Shown piece after piece: positions 8,540-19,700 of a DNA stretch of 50,834 nucleotides. A model generated the notes under the pieces. It searched no databases and was not told the DNA's origin. It saw only the letters and a list, made by a program, of their open reading frames with translations. Positions within the stretch are counted from its first letter, which is position 1. Each line of letters starts with the position of its first letter. The position numbers were made by a program, and so were the translations under genes. Source of the stretch: Rhodopseudomonas pentothenatexigens (GTDB taxonomy: Bacteria; Pseudomonadota; Alphaproteobacteria; Rhizobiales; Xanthobacteraceae); contig NZ_UFQQ01000031.1 of the NCBI RefSeq assembly GCF_900218015.1, positions 1 to 50,834 of the forward strand, given 5' to 3'.

Positions 8540-11500
8540 GTGGACGATTTTCGGGACGAGGGGCAAGAAGCGCAGGCCGAAGCCACGTCGACAGGGGTTG
8601 CTCTGACGCGCCGCGAAATTGTCGTTGGGCTGTCGGCGGCATCGATGCTGGCGACGGAGAGCGCGTCGGCGGAAAGCGACGGCCCGATCGTCCGGCCAGC
8701 GCGATGGTCGCGGGACCCGAGGGTGTTCGGTGTCGAGATCGACTACCTTCCCTATGGTTCCGTCGCCATCTTTCCCGAAGTACTCGGGCCCACGGCGTCC
8801 ACGGAGTTCACGTTCGGTCAGAACGCAGCGGTCTCGGCCTTTGTCTTCAACAAGGTTAGCTTCTCCGACACCGGAACGTTTTCTTTCGGGATCGGCTGGT
8901 CCCGAAAGAACGATTCGTGGCTCGTCGTGGGGCAGTTCGGTAGGTCGAACGAAGCAGGTGCAAGGGCGGAAGCGGACTTCGGCGACTTCATAGCCGGCAA
9001 AGCATCGCTGAAGTTTCGGCTGTCGAATGTGCAGGCTGGCCAAGTCGTACGGGCGTTCTTCGGCCCCGCAGTCGAATTCGATCGGAGCAGCGGCGCGGAA
9101 TTCAGTATCAAGGTGCAGATACACGTGCCGGACGGCCAGCGGCCGCCGTTGCGGCCGGAGATTCGGTTCGCCTATGCGTTGCGACCGCTTGCGGCGTTCG
9201 GACTATGGGCATTCGACGGGCGGCTGCGGATCAATAGCCTCGACATCGGCGTCGTCGAACCTGACGAGGGGGACGGGGCATCGGTCCAAGGCGTGCGGCA
9301 CCGGGATGCACTCAATCATTCGCGGCCTTGGCCTCGTTCGCTGGTCTATCTCGGAGGTGCGAGGGCGGCCGATCTGAAATGGGCGCCTGAGACCGACAAC
9401 AATCCCTATTGGGTCGGAAAGTTGGCTGCGGGCGCAGCGGCGAAAGTGGCGCTGGATGGAGCGTTCGAGCGCTTTTCGGTGCGGCAGTGGGGGCCGGCGC
9501 GCGAAAGTGCGGCCATCCTCAGAGCTCCCTTGGCGGTTACCCTGGTAGGCAGCGATCGTTCCGTTCCTGGGAGCACGTTCTACCTGTCGGAGGCGATCGC
9601 GATCCGCCATCGGATATGGAACGGAACGCGTGAAGAGATCTACGAGAAGATCGGCGGTCGAATCCAGGACAAGCCATTCCAGTTGTCGAGTGCGTATGGA
9701 CCGCTGACCATCGAAGGCGATCCGTCGCCGCCCAAGACGAGGAAAGATGCCGAGGGCAGGGGCGCTTCCGTGGCGAGTCGCGAGGCGCTGCTGGCCTCGG
9801 AAAAGGGATTGACCCAACTCGTCCTCAAGGCACGTGACGATATCATCGAAGAGTTCGACGCGCGCGCCCGACTGCTGCACATTGCGATTCCCCTGGCAGA
9901 CGGTTCGTTCGGGGCGTCCCACTCGGACAAGAATATGGTCTGGAGCCGGCTCGACCTCGCCGGCAGCGAAGTGGCCTTCAGGCTGCCGGTGAAGTCCGCG
10001 TCGAAATCCGAAGCGCCGGCTGCGCGTGGTGTCGTCACCATCTGCGAGGCACCGGCTCCGCTGCCGGCGCTCGACCAGAACTTACCTGTGAGTGCGGCGG
10101 TGGCGCTCGACGGAGCCAAGCTTGCGGTGCGGCGATCGTCCGACAATCTGGCGTTGGAATTTCAGTTCGCACGAATGGCGCTCGAGATCGGCAAGGATGG
10201 CGCGCGGATCGTTCCCAACCTGCGGCTGTCCGGCGCCGGCCAGGGATACGCAGCGGCGGCAGCTCGCGAAACGGCGCGGCGCCTTGATGACCGCCCGTTG
10301 CTGATCGTCAATTTTCCACCACAGCATGTAGCCGAAAGAGCGTACTCCCGGCAGATCAACGACGGAATCGCGTTGCCGGATGCGCCGATGAGCGAAACCG
10401 ATCCGCTGTGTTTCACCAAGAGGCTGTTGGAATGGCGAAATGCCGGCATGGACGTCTCTCTCGAGGTTCGCCGGAAGCTGCGTGATGATCAGGAGGGGGT
10501 GAAGAGCAGTGATAAGTTGAAAGAGGAGTACGACGCCATCCGTGCTCTGCTGGCCAACCCTTCAATTTGGGATGAACGGCTCGGCCTCGACGGCGCTACT
10601 CTCAATACGTTGAGGGATCGGTGGGATCGGCTGCCCGCGGAGCAACGCGACGTATATCTCGGCCCGAATCCACTGGCGATGGACCCCGATGTCAGAGCCG
10701 TGACGCTCGAGATCTGGCGCGCTTACATAAAAAACACGACTACTCCGGCGATCGAAATCGAAAATTTGATCGCACGACTGCCTGACGTCGAGCTTGAGGA
10801 GGCGGTCATCGACGACATCAAGCGCCGGCTGAATGCAAGCAGAGACACGAAGACGACGCCTACTGTGCGCGGCTCGTCGTCTTCCGGCCTGGACCCCAAG
10901 CCTGTCGGCAATGGACCAAATCTCGACAACGAAATCCACAAGGAGAAGATTAGGCGAAGCAGGGACTACAAGGAAACGGTCGCCTGCGCTGCCAAGTTCG
11001 CTGAGAAGCCCGGTATTCCTATTCGCCTTCAGGCTTCGCTGGCGACCTATCGTGGCCGCGAACCCGTTCGCGCCGCGGCTCGGGCCGAGGGCACTGATAG
11101 GGATTTTCTGACCAAACTACGCGCATTCGTGCAATCCGCGATCGATGAGCCGAAAGGCGAAAAGTTCGAGGCGATTACGCAGGCCCGACTGTCCGGCGCG
11201 ACACGGCTGGTTTTCCGGTTCGATACCGCCGACCCGGTGGACGGCAAACGTGCCCGGCGACATATCGACTACTCCATCGACGGCTTGACCGATTGGGGCG
11301 AATTCGATCTGGCGGTCTGTTCGCGCGCCGAGACCGTCGAGAAGCCGGTAGGAAGCCGAATTCCGCATCTGGCTTTCCGGGCCGCCGAAGGCGACGCAGC
11401 CGTCATCTTGAAGCACAAGGGTATCAAACCCGGCCGATCGATCGAGGGTCGGCTGAGGGATATCCGCGAGTCGCTGCGGCCGCCGTCGGACGATGAGACG

Positions 11501-14500
11501 GCAATTGAATTACCGTTCCGTCTGACCTTGTCGCCCGACCAGTTTGCGCGGTTTCGCACCCGCCGGTGGGTCGACTGCAGGGTCCTCAGCGACGACAAGG
11601 ACTGGGCCGTTACCCCGCATCTGTGGTCAACCGAGCTCAACATCACGGCGGCACCCTCGGTGGTTCGGGCGATCTGGTCGCCAGACTTCAGGCCGGAAGT
11701 CTTCGGATACGCCCGACCGCCCGAGCGAGGGTCCCGGGCACCATGGCTCACGATCCCAGATGCCGACGAGAACTTCCGGACGTCGCTGGATGCTTACGAC
11801 CGTCACGAAATCGTGGCGCTGACCTCGGTCTACGGCCTTCCGGTGATGGGGCGCCGCGACGAGGGCGGTGTCATGCTGGCGGATTCGCACCAGTTCGAGC
11901 CGCCGGATCCCTACAAACTCCGGGACCTGAAGTACTACACGGTCGGCAATACCCAACGAGATCTCAGCGGGATCTATATTCCAAAGTCGCTCGACATCGA
12001 GGAACTCCGACTGACGGCGCTCGGCGGTAGCCTGCGCCACGATACCGGTTTCGTGCCGCCGGCGTCGGCATTGAAAAAGAATGGAGACGCTCTGTTCGAC
12101 GCGTTCTCGGTCGAACGGTGGCGACAGATTACAGTGCTCGGCCGCGATATCGAGGTCGAGGTCGTCTACAAGGGCTTCCTGTTTCCGCTCGGTGTGCGGG
12201 CGGCTCTGGTCAAGCTAACGGAGCGTCGTTTCGTCCGCAATCCGGCGACCGGTCACGTCTCCGCATTTCTGATCCAACGCAAATTCATCCGCATCGGCAA
12301 TCCTGAAAAGAATTTCCCAGCGCTTGGCCAACCGGACAAGTCACGACGATTTCCCGTCAATCAGTTGTCGATGCTGACCACAGTCACGCCCGACATCGTC
12401 GATCCCGAGAACAACCGGTCCGGATCAGCCTGGTCGGCGACAAACCCAGTGGTGATGGAGCATCCGAGCGGCCGGATCGATTTTCAGGCTCCCGATGGCA
12501 ACAAACTTCCGGGCCTGGCGTTCTGGCCGCGCACGACACCGGGAGTGTCGGGCAATATCGCGTTCGAGTACGTCATCGACAGCAAGACCAGCCCGCTGAG
12601 GATGCCGCTCGTCTTCGTCGACAACGTCGCAGCGAACAGGGCCGACTTCCTCCAGGCTTTGACGGCGTACTACAACGCCGGGCCGGCCGGCTTGCGGGTC
12701 GTCGACCATGGCGGCGCCAAGCGCCGCTACGCCGAAGAGAACGCCGACGGAGAATGTGAATTCGAAACCAACCGGTGGGAATTCAAGGCGGAAGGCCGCG
12801 CCGGCGGCAATGCCTTCTTCAAAGAGAACCAGACGAATCTGTATTTCGCCTTCGATCCGTTGCTGCAAGGGGCGGATCAACCGCCGTTCTATCCGTTCGT
12901 CGACGTGGCCAACATTCGTGTCGGGCAGGCCGAACGATTCGTCGGCCGTTCGCTCGGATCGGTCGACATGGAATTCGACCCCGACTACGTCAACTTGGGC
13001 TTCGGCGGAAATAACATCGCCGACAAGTATCTCAAGGTGAAGAGCGGCAAATGGCCGATCGACATGGGCGATTCCGGCGATCGCTCCGGTGGCATTGCCC
13101 GGCCGGCTATGGACGTCACCTATCTCTCCCGTCGAACGGGCCTTTTCGCCGGCGATCCAAAGCCGCCGAGTGGCGTTCCGGCGGCCGCCGTTCCGGTCTC
13201 ACCGGATGCCGACGCGGGGCCGCCGCCGTCGCTCGATCTTCAGGACTTCTTCAGCGACGACGCGAAGCTACTGGGGCTGATCTCCTTCAAAGATCTCTTG
13301 AAGCTATCGGGCGCAGCGGCACCGGAACTGAAGGAGCGAGTCGAATCGGCCACCGAGGAAACGCTGGAGTTCTTACGGCAGAACGTCATTCCGGACGTCG
13401 AACGTGCGATCGACCGCCTCGACCTGATGTGGCGAAGAGCGCAGGAGGGCGTCCAAAAGGCGACGCCGACCAACGCTGAACTGCTCAAGCTCGACCTGGA
13501 CAAGGTCTATCCCGACATCGCCTCGGCGCTGAAAGACCTGCGGCTGAAGTTGCGGCTGACCAAGGCGGCGGCCGGTCTCGGTGCCATCCAGGCCGTCACC
13601 GAACTGCAGGCCAGCGGCCGCAGGTTCGTCAATGCGGTAAATCGTTTGCTGGCAGATCCGATTGCTCCGTTGCGGCAGGATTTCCGCGACAGATTCCGCA
13701 AGCTGTCGGGGGACTTCTCCAAGTTGAGCGATGGAATTGGCGAGACGGTTCGACAGGCGGTTATGGCGGTCAAGACCGAGGTTGCCAGCGGGATAGGCAA
13801 CTTCTTCTCCACTCATCAGGCCGAACTGGCTCCCTTCGGTCGGTTGCTCGTGACGCTGCCGCCACCCCACGATTTCTACAGCCTGCTTCCGTCGGAACCC
13901 GAGCCCCGACGATCGATGCCGGAAAGTGTCGCGAGCGCCCTGGACGGCGCCACACGCAGCGCCGTCGAGACATTCATACGAATTGCGATCGACAATCCTG
14001 TCAACCCGGACATGGCGCTTCAGAACGCGGCGGACAAGGCGATCCAGGAAGTCGGATCGGCTGCAGCAGCGGCCGATGGATCGCTGAAGAACATCCTGAA
14101 TGCTTACCGGTCCGCCATGGAAACGAAGAGGGCCAAGCCAGCACGCGAGATGATCGCCGCTTTCGGCGGACCACTCTACAAGGACATCAGCGAGACCCTG
14201 CCGAAGCTGGCAGCGCTCGAGCGCGAATCCAGAAAGCTCGATGGAGACATCGTCGAACGATTGAGCCGGATGTTTGGTGAAATTCTCGCGGCCCAAGCGA
14301 AGATGCTCGCAAAACGGACGTTCGAGGAGCGCATTGCCGGAGTATGCGACACGGCAACGAGCGCATTCGGCGAGTTCGTCACCGCAAATTCCGCCGTTGG
14401 TTTATCGGCCCTCGTCAATGCGTTTGAGCAAGTTGCCGACAAAATCGATTCGGTGCGAACGACGGAATTCCAGGACCTGATGACCAGATTTCGCGGCTTC

Positions 14501-16735
14501 CGCGAGGGAGGCGATCAGGACGTCGGAAACATCTGCAGATTGCCATCGGGCGGTACCACTCCCAGCGCGGGAATGAAGATCTATGCGTTCGCGCGGATGC
14601 GCGAACTGTTCGCGATCAAGGCCGACCTGGTGGAAGCCGTGGGCCGTCTCGCTGCCGACGTGGGTTCAGAGACTGCAACGACAATCGCGGACACATGGTG
14701 CCAAGAATTGATCGAGACCGTCTACACGTCGTTCGTCGAGAGCAACGAAGCCGTCGCCAAATCGATCCGGAAGCTGAGAGACGCTATTCCGGAACCCGCC
14801 GCAACACCGGCCGACGCGCACGGCGCGATCGTCGCCGACTTGAAGCGCACCTCGCGATCGGAATTGGAGGAGTTCGCTAAAGAACTGGACGAAGCTCGAA
14901 CGCGAATTGCAGCGCTGCGACAAGGCGACCTCGCGACAGCGAGACCACGCCTCGCCGATCTCGGCGCGATCATCGTGGGAGACGGCAGTCCTGGCTCGGG
15001 GCTCGCTGCGATCCTCCGGAGGCGCGAGGCCGCCCTCCTGGAGCTGGTCGGGAAGATCACCAGTGCGGCAGACGGGGTGTCCACGCAATTGACGCGCGTG
15101 TTCACCGGAATGACTGCGCCGATATTCGAGCAGCTCAAAGCAAAGATCTACGACCCCCTGCTCACCTTCCGGTCCAACAACTGGAAGACGTCGCTGTCGG
15201 TCGACAACGACGTCCTGTCAATTCTTGCAAAGTTGCTCAAGGGTCCCGACGGCAGGCCGTTGGCGGGCCTGTTCGTGGTGGGAGACAACACCGCCAAGCC
15301 GGGTGACATTCCACAAGATCAACTCACACGCGACGTCGCCGATCTCGCGGTGCTGTCGAAACCTCCGGCGGGCCTGAGTACCAAGGAGTACGTGGCCAAA
15401 ATCCTTGCGTTCACGGATGCGTTTGAAAAGCAAACGGCGTCTCCCGTCCTCTTGGTGCGCAATCTGTCGTTGGTTCTGACCGCCGTCTTGCGCGGCGACA
15501 TCTCCCAGTTCGTCGATCTCAAGCAGGTTCGCCGCGAGATCGACGAGGCGGTACGCAAGATGGTCCCGGCCCGGATTTCGCGCAGCTACGATTTCAATCT
15601 GGGTTTGGGAGATGTGGGAGAGTTGGTCAGTTTCGACCCGCCGCGCGCGCACCCCAAGGGATTGCCTGGCAAGCTCGTTCTGCGTGCCAGCGGCACGGTC
15701 GATCTGTTGAACGCTAAGCACTCGACCTTCGATGCCGAAGGGTTCGTGCCCGGATTCAAGCTGAAGCTGTTGCCCGCCTTCGACGTCGCCACCATCCATT
15801 TTCCGCCGTGCAGCTTTTCGTCTGGATCCGGCAAGCCGTTCGATTTTTCGATGCGCGTGGAACGCGTGCAGCTTGGTGCGCAGGTCAAGTTTCTAGAGGA
15901 GCTTCAGGAAATTCTCGGTGCGCCGAAGGACGGCACCGGCTTCTTCCTGCGTCTGCTCACCGGCCGGAACAACATCGGCGTCGTTGCTGGCTACGCCTTC
16001 GCGCTGTCGCCCATTACGCTCGGCAACATGTACATCGACAATCTGTCGCTCAACGTCGCGGCGGAATTACCGTTCGACAAGGGCGACGCCCGCTTCGTCG
16101 TCAGTATCAGCCGTCCCGAAGCGCCATTCATGATTTCGGCGGCGCCTTACGCAGGTGCTGGTCATTTCGGGCTGATTGCCAATCCGAACGGCATCGTCGG
16201 CTTCGAAGCATCGTTCCAGTTCGGCGGCGGCGGCGGATTTTCGTTCGGCCCGCTCTCGGGATCGGGCCGGATTTCGGTTGGAATCTTCGTGCGCACCATC
16301 GAGGGATACACCGATCTCTACGGCTTGTTCTATGCGGGTGGGTCGGCTCGGATTGCCTGTTTCTCGGTCTCCGCACAACTCAATGTGCGCCTCCAGCAGT
16401 CAGGGGCGAACGTCGAAGGGGAGGCCATCTTCACGTACTCGTTCTCTATCGGGATCAAGGATATCGAATTCTCCGTGACGGTGTTCAAGAGAGAGAGCGG
16501 CGGCAAGAACGCGAACACGGCGTCGTTGTCGCCGGATACGACCAGGTTCGCGGACGTCATTGATCTTGATCGCTCCGAATACCGAGAAGCCTTCGCATCG
16601 GCCGAGCCGCAGGCGAAGCTCAGCAGTCTCACGTTCTGCAAGGCGGAGCATTTCGGAAAGTACCAAGCGTATTTCGCGCGGTTCGACGAAGTGACGCCGC
16701 GAAGCTCCAAGCCAGCCGCATGGGTGTTTCAATGA
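8540..16735 (+). CDS. Giant exported protein of unknown function (2731 aa)
   Basis: I do not recognise this protein. GTG 8540 is preferred over GTG 8513 because AAAGGA lies seven nt upstream. Residues 20-44 (TRREIVVGLSAASMLATE then SASA) look like a twin-arginine or Sec leader with a long N-region, suggesting export. Residues ~45-1535 are mixed beta-rich sequence without known motifs. A Pro-rich linker sits near 1537-1565. Residues ~1567-2220 are long amphipathic helices, probably coiled coil (for example ERVESATEETLEFLRQNV). The last ~450 residues turn beta- and glycine-rich (FQFGGGGGFSFGPLSGSG near 2560), like a beta-sandwich or pore-forming sheet. The stop overlaps the next start as ATGA. 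It heads an operon with a second giant protein and a secreted protease; a scaffold or envelope-spanning role is speculation. Confidence 0.8.
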   Translation: MDDFRDEGQEAQAEATSTGVALTRREIVVGLSAASMLATESASAESDGPIVRPARWSRDPRVFGVEIDYLPYGSVAIFPEVLGPTASTEFTFGQNAAVSAFVFNKVSFSDTGTFSFGIGWSRKNDSWLVVGQFGRSNEAGARAEADFGDFIAGKASLKFRLSNVQAGQVVRAFFGPAVEFDRSSGAEFSIKVQIHVPDGQRPPLRPEIRFAYALRPLAAFGLWAFDGRLRINSLDIGVVEPDEGDGASVQGVRHRDALNHSRPWPRSLVYLGGARAADLKWAPETDNNPYWVGKLAAGAAAKVALDGAFERFSVRQWGPARESAAILRAPLAVTLVGSDRSVPGSTFYLSEAIAIRHRIWNGTREEIYEKIGGRIQDKPFQLSSAYGPLTIEGDPSPPKTRKDAEGRGASVASREALLASEKGLTQLVLKARDDIIEEFDARARLLHIAIPLADGSFGASHSDKNMVWSRLDLAGSEVAFRLPVKSASKSEAPAARGVVTICEAPAPLPALDQNLPVSAAVALDGAKLAVRRSSDNLALEFQFARMALEIGKDGARIVPNLRLSGAGQGYAAAAARETARRLDDRPLLIVNFPPQHVAERAYSRQINDGIALPDAPMSETDPLCFTKRLLEWRNAGMDVSLEVRRKLRDDQEGVKSSDKLKEEYDAIRALLANPSIWDERLGLDGATLNTLRDRWDRLPAEQRDVYLGPNPLAMDPDVRAVTLEIWRAYIKNTTTPAIEIENLIARLPDVELEEAVIDDIKRRLNASRDTKTTPTVRGSSSSGLDPKPVGNGPNLDNEIHKEKIRRSRDYKETVACAAKFAEKPGIPIRLQASLATYRGREPVRAAARAEGTDRDFLTKLRAFVQSAIDEPKGEKFEAITQARLSGATRLVFRFDTADPVDGKRARRHIDYSIDGLTDWGEFDLAVCSRAETVEKPVGSRIPHLAFRAAEGDAAVILKHKGIKPGRSIEGRLRDIRESLRPPSDDETAIELPFRLTLSPDQFARFRTRRWVDCRVLSDDKDWAVTPHLWSTELNITAAPSVVRAIWSPDFRPEVFGYARPPERGSRAPWLTIPDADENFRTSLDAYDRHEIVALTSVYGLPVMGRRDEGGVMLADSHQFEPPDPYKLRDLKYYTVGNTQRDLSGIYIPKSLDIEELRLTALGGSLRHDTGFVPPASALKKNGDALFDAFSVERWRQITVLGRDIEVEVVYKGFLFPLGVRAALVKLTERRFVRNPATGHVSAFLIQRKFIRIGNPEKNFPALGQPDKSRRFPVNQLSMLTTVTPDIVDPENNRSGSAWSATNPVVMEHPSGRIDFQAPDGNKLPGLAFWPRTTPGVSGNIAFEYVIDSKTSPLRMPLVFVDNVAANRADFLQALTAYYNAGPAGLRVVDHGGAKRRYAEENADGECEFETNRWEFKAEGRAGGNAFFKENQTNLYFAFDPLLQGADQPPFYPFVDVANIRVGQAERFVGRSLGSVDMEFDPDYVNLGFGGNNIADKYLKVKSGKWPIDMGDSGDRSGGIARPAMDVTYLSRRTGLFAGDPKPPSGVPAAAVPVSPDADAGPPPSLDLQDFFSDDAKLLGLISFKDLLKLSGAAAPELKERVESATEETLEFLRQNVIPDVERAIDRLDLMWRRAQEGVQKATPTNAELLKLDLDKVYPDIASALKDLRLKLRLTKAAAGLGAIQAVTELQASGRRFVNAVNRLLADPIAPLRQDFRDRFRKLSGDFSKLSDGIGETVRQAVMAVKTEVASGIGNFFSTHQAELAPFGRLLVTLPPPHDFYSLLPSEPEPRRSMPESVASALDGATRSAVETFIRIAIDNPVNPDMALQNAADKAIQEVGSAAAAADGSLKNILNAYRSAMETKRAKPAREMIAAFGGPLYKDISETLPKLAALERESRKLDGDIVERLSRMFGEILAAQAKMLAKRTFEERIAGVCDTATSAFGEFVTANSAVGLSALVNAFEQVADKIDSVRTTEFQDLMTRFRGFREGGDQDVGNICRLPSGGTTPSAGMKIYAFARMRELFAIKADLVEAVGRLAADVGSETATTIADTWCQELIETVYTSFVESNEAVAKSIRKLRDAIPEPAATPADAHGAIVADLKRTSRSELEEFAKELDEARTRIAALRQGDLATARPRLADLGAIIVGDGSPGSGLAAILRRREAALLELVGKITSAADGVSTQLTRVFTGMTAPIFEQLKAKIYDPLLTFRSNNWKTSLSVDNDVLSILAKLLKGPDGRPLAGLFVVGDNTAKPGDIPQDQLTRDVADLAVLSKPPAGLSTKEYVAKILAFTDAFEKQTASPVLLVRNLSLVLTAVLRGDISQFVDLKQVRREIDEAVRKMVPARISRSYDFNLGLGDVGELVSFDPPRAHPKGLPGKLVLRASGTVDLLNAKHSTFDAEGFVPGFKLKLLPAFDVATIHFPPCSFSSGSGKPFDFSMRVERVQLGAQVKFLEELQEILGAPKDGTGFFLRLLTGRNNIGVVAGYAFALSPITLGNMYIDNLSLNVAAELPFDKGDARFVVSISRPEAPFMISAAPYAGAGHFGLIANPNGIVGFEASFQFGGGGGFSFGPLSGSGRISVGIFVRTIEGYTDLYGLFYAGGSARIACFSVSAQLNVRLQQSGANVEGEAIFTYSFSIGIKDIEFSVTVFKRESGGKNANTASLSPDTTRFADVIDLDRSEYREAFASAEPQAKLSSLTFCKAEHFGKYQAYFARFDEVTPRSSKPAAWVFQ

Positions 16736-19700
16736 CGGATACAGTGGTCAATGCATCGACGCGCGTCGTCGCGGCGGGACTCGTCGAAGGCAGCGAGCGT
16801 CTTCGCCTCACCGTGTCGTTCATGCCGACCCGCGCGAAGGGAGAGGACGGCGTAGCGGGCGTCAATCTTGAATCCTGGCCGAGCGGCATCGAGGGGTTGC
16901 TGTGCGGCCCGAGCGAATCGAGCGCGTTGCACTACTTCGTGGAGCCGATCCCACGCACGTTGCCAGGGAGGCCGGCGGCACCGAGCCGATGCGTCCCCGT
17001 GGCGTTGGCGAGGGCGCGGCCGCAAACGCTCAATGAACTTGGCGCGACGATTGATGATCTGTGGAGGTCGGTTTGCGACCATATGGCGAACGCCATGACC
17101 GACAAGGACCGGTTCTGGCAAGAACTTGGCGAGCTGTTCGATGAAAGCAGCGCCGGCGCCGACAAGTATCACAGACAGGTCGACGGTAAATCGGTCCCCA
17201 ACGTCCTCCCGACCGGGCGCGCGGACAGCGCGATTCTTCATGTGTTGGCGCGCGCGCGCCGAGCGGCGCGTACGGTTGTTGAGGGCGGCGTGCGGACGAC
17301 CATCGATACGGCGTCGACGTCGAAGGTGACACCTTGGCCGGACAAATTCTATCGCTCCGCGGGCAAGGACGCCGCCGAGAAGGAACGTGCCTGTCGGCTG
17401 TCGGACGAAAGGAAGCGGTTGGAGGAGGCCGCCGAAAAGTACGCGGGCGACTGCCGCAAGGCAGCGGCATCGATCGCCGCCAGCAAAGAGGCAAATCTAA
17501 CAACGAGCGGCCGTAGCGCTGCGACGGCCGCTTTGCTGTCGCCCGGGTCGGTCGGAACGTGCGGACCGTCGTGCGAGGATTTGTTCGACGAAGGCAAATA
17601 CGAAAGCCTGCTGGCGCGCGCACGGGCACTGCATCAGGTCGCGATGCTGCCCGACGATACCACGACTGCTCCGAAGGACCGCCCCCCCGGCGCGCTGGCG
17701 CAGGCGGACAACGAGAAGCTGCAAGATCGCTGCCAAATCGATACGACGACCTATCCGGGCCATTTTGCGCGGGTGTTGATGACGCTCGTGAAGTCTTATC
17801 CAGCGCTCGCACGGGTGTTCCGTTTCAGCGTGGATGTCGACATCGACATCGATCCGGCCACCTTGGCGCAGGCGTGGCGGGACGACGACCATGGCAATGA
17901 GGCGGCCTTCCTGATGCTGGCAGCGCGGGTTCCGGCCGGCGACGATACCAAAAGAGTCGAAAAGTGCGTGTCAAAGTGCGTGTTCACGCTCGCCAAACTC
18001 ACCAGACGCAAGAGCGATCAGCAATTCCTGGCGTTTCACCCGGTCACACGGGAGGAAGTCGAATTGCGGCTGGAAGGCTGCACGACCCAGAAAATTCGCG
18101 CCAGCGGCTCGGTGTCGCAGATCGGCGGCGTTGTGGATCTCGGGCAGCGCACCACCAAATCCGCAGGGCCGTTTTGCGGCGACCACGCGCGCTACGAGAT
18201 CATCAACATCGATCCGGTTTTGGCCACCGAAGCCGGTCTGCGCGAGGCACAAAAGCAGCAGAGTGTGGCCGACAACGCGGCTCGCACGGCCACCGAGGTT
18301 GCGAGCGCGCGGAAAGCTTTTGCTCGCGAGATCGAGACCGGGATCGTCAGTCGCGGCATGGTCCTGGTCGATCGCTGGCGCAGCGCGGCGGTGATCGGGG
18401 AGATGACGACGGCGCGGCTGTTCGCGGATGTGAAAACGCCGCTGCGCCTGCTGGATGCGGACGACCTCACCATCGGCTATCGCCTCGACGTGATGGCTCG
18501 CTCGGCCGACGATCGCGCGAACAGATGGCGGAGCCTGATGGACCGGGAGATCGATTATCGCGATCCGCGGCCGGAACGTGACGAAAAGGATCTGTTCGGG
18601 AAGTGTTTCGACGCGCTCGGTCTCAAATACGGCAGCGACCTGCGTCGTGATCTGGACGCCGCGATGATGATGCCGACCGCGCGCCGCCGACTGCTGGCCG
18701 GAGGCCAGCAGATGGTTCATGTCGAAGAGTGTATCGCGGGCTGGGAGGGAGACCCGCTGTCGCTGACTTGCAAGCGGGAGGAGATCGAGGTCAAGCGCGG
18801 AACGGAGATTGCGATCACTCGGCTGTTCGATCTTCCCAGCACGGCGACTGAAGCCACGCGGAAGGCGTGGCCGCTTCGCTACGGCTGGGCGTATCGGTTC
18901 GGCATGAGACCGGTGTGGGTCGGCGGCGTGGCGGTGCCGCTGGAACGGGCGGCTGCCGTTTACGACGCTCGAGGGCCGCTCGGCGACGTGACGATGCCGG
19001 TGACCAGCGGTCGCGACGGTGCCCCGCGGGCCGGCTGGAGGCGCTTCCTCCGGCAGGAAGCCGTTCTGCCTCCGATCGCGCTGTTGCCCAAAGGGATCGC
19101 GGGGGAAACCACGTTCATGTGCCGGCAGTCCGCCGTCACGTGCATTCTGCGCACCAGCGTGATCGAACAGCGCCGCAAGACCGAACAGACTTGGCGCGTT
19201 TTTTTGCCTCCGCAAGTCTCGCTCGACGAAGCGATGCGGCACGGCGTCTTCGACGATATCCGCAACAAGGAGTATCCCGACGGCGCGCTCGCGAACATCG
19301 ATTATGACCAGCCGATTCCAACGCAGCGGTTGTTGAAGAATGGTTTGAGGGCGCCCGAAGGCAAGGAGCCGCCGAGAATTGGTTTCCCGCAATTTGGCCG
19401 TGTTCCGGTTCGCCAGGACGGCAAGGTGGTGTTTCCGGCCAGCGACCAGCCATTGGAGCAGTTGACACCAAGCCATTTCGCGATCGTGTCGCCGGCGGAA
19501 GGGACCGGGCGAGACTCTTCGGACGCGTCGGACGTCTTCGGAGGCGAGCCGGTGTTCCGCATCAAGGCGCGAAGCGGAGTCGCGGAGCGAAAGCGACAAC
19601 AATTTTATCCGGACCCGATGGCGCGCCAGCTCGTCCTGGCGGTTCGTCGCGCCGGCGAGCCGGTCGGCACCGGTTATTTCGAAGGCGCCCCTCGCGTCAT

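Noticed and set aside
13373-14296. A 307-codon minus-strand frame.
   Set aside because: Antisense shadow of the giant exported protein; composition is typical of high-GC complements.
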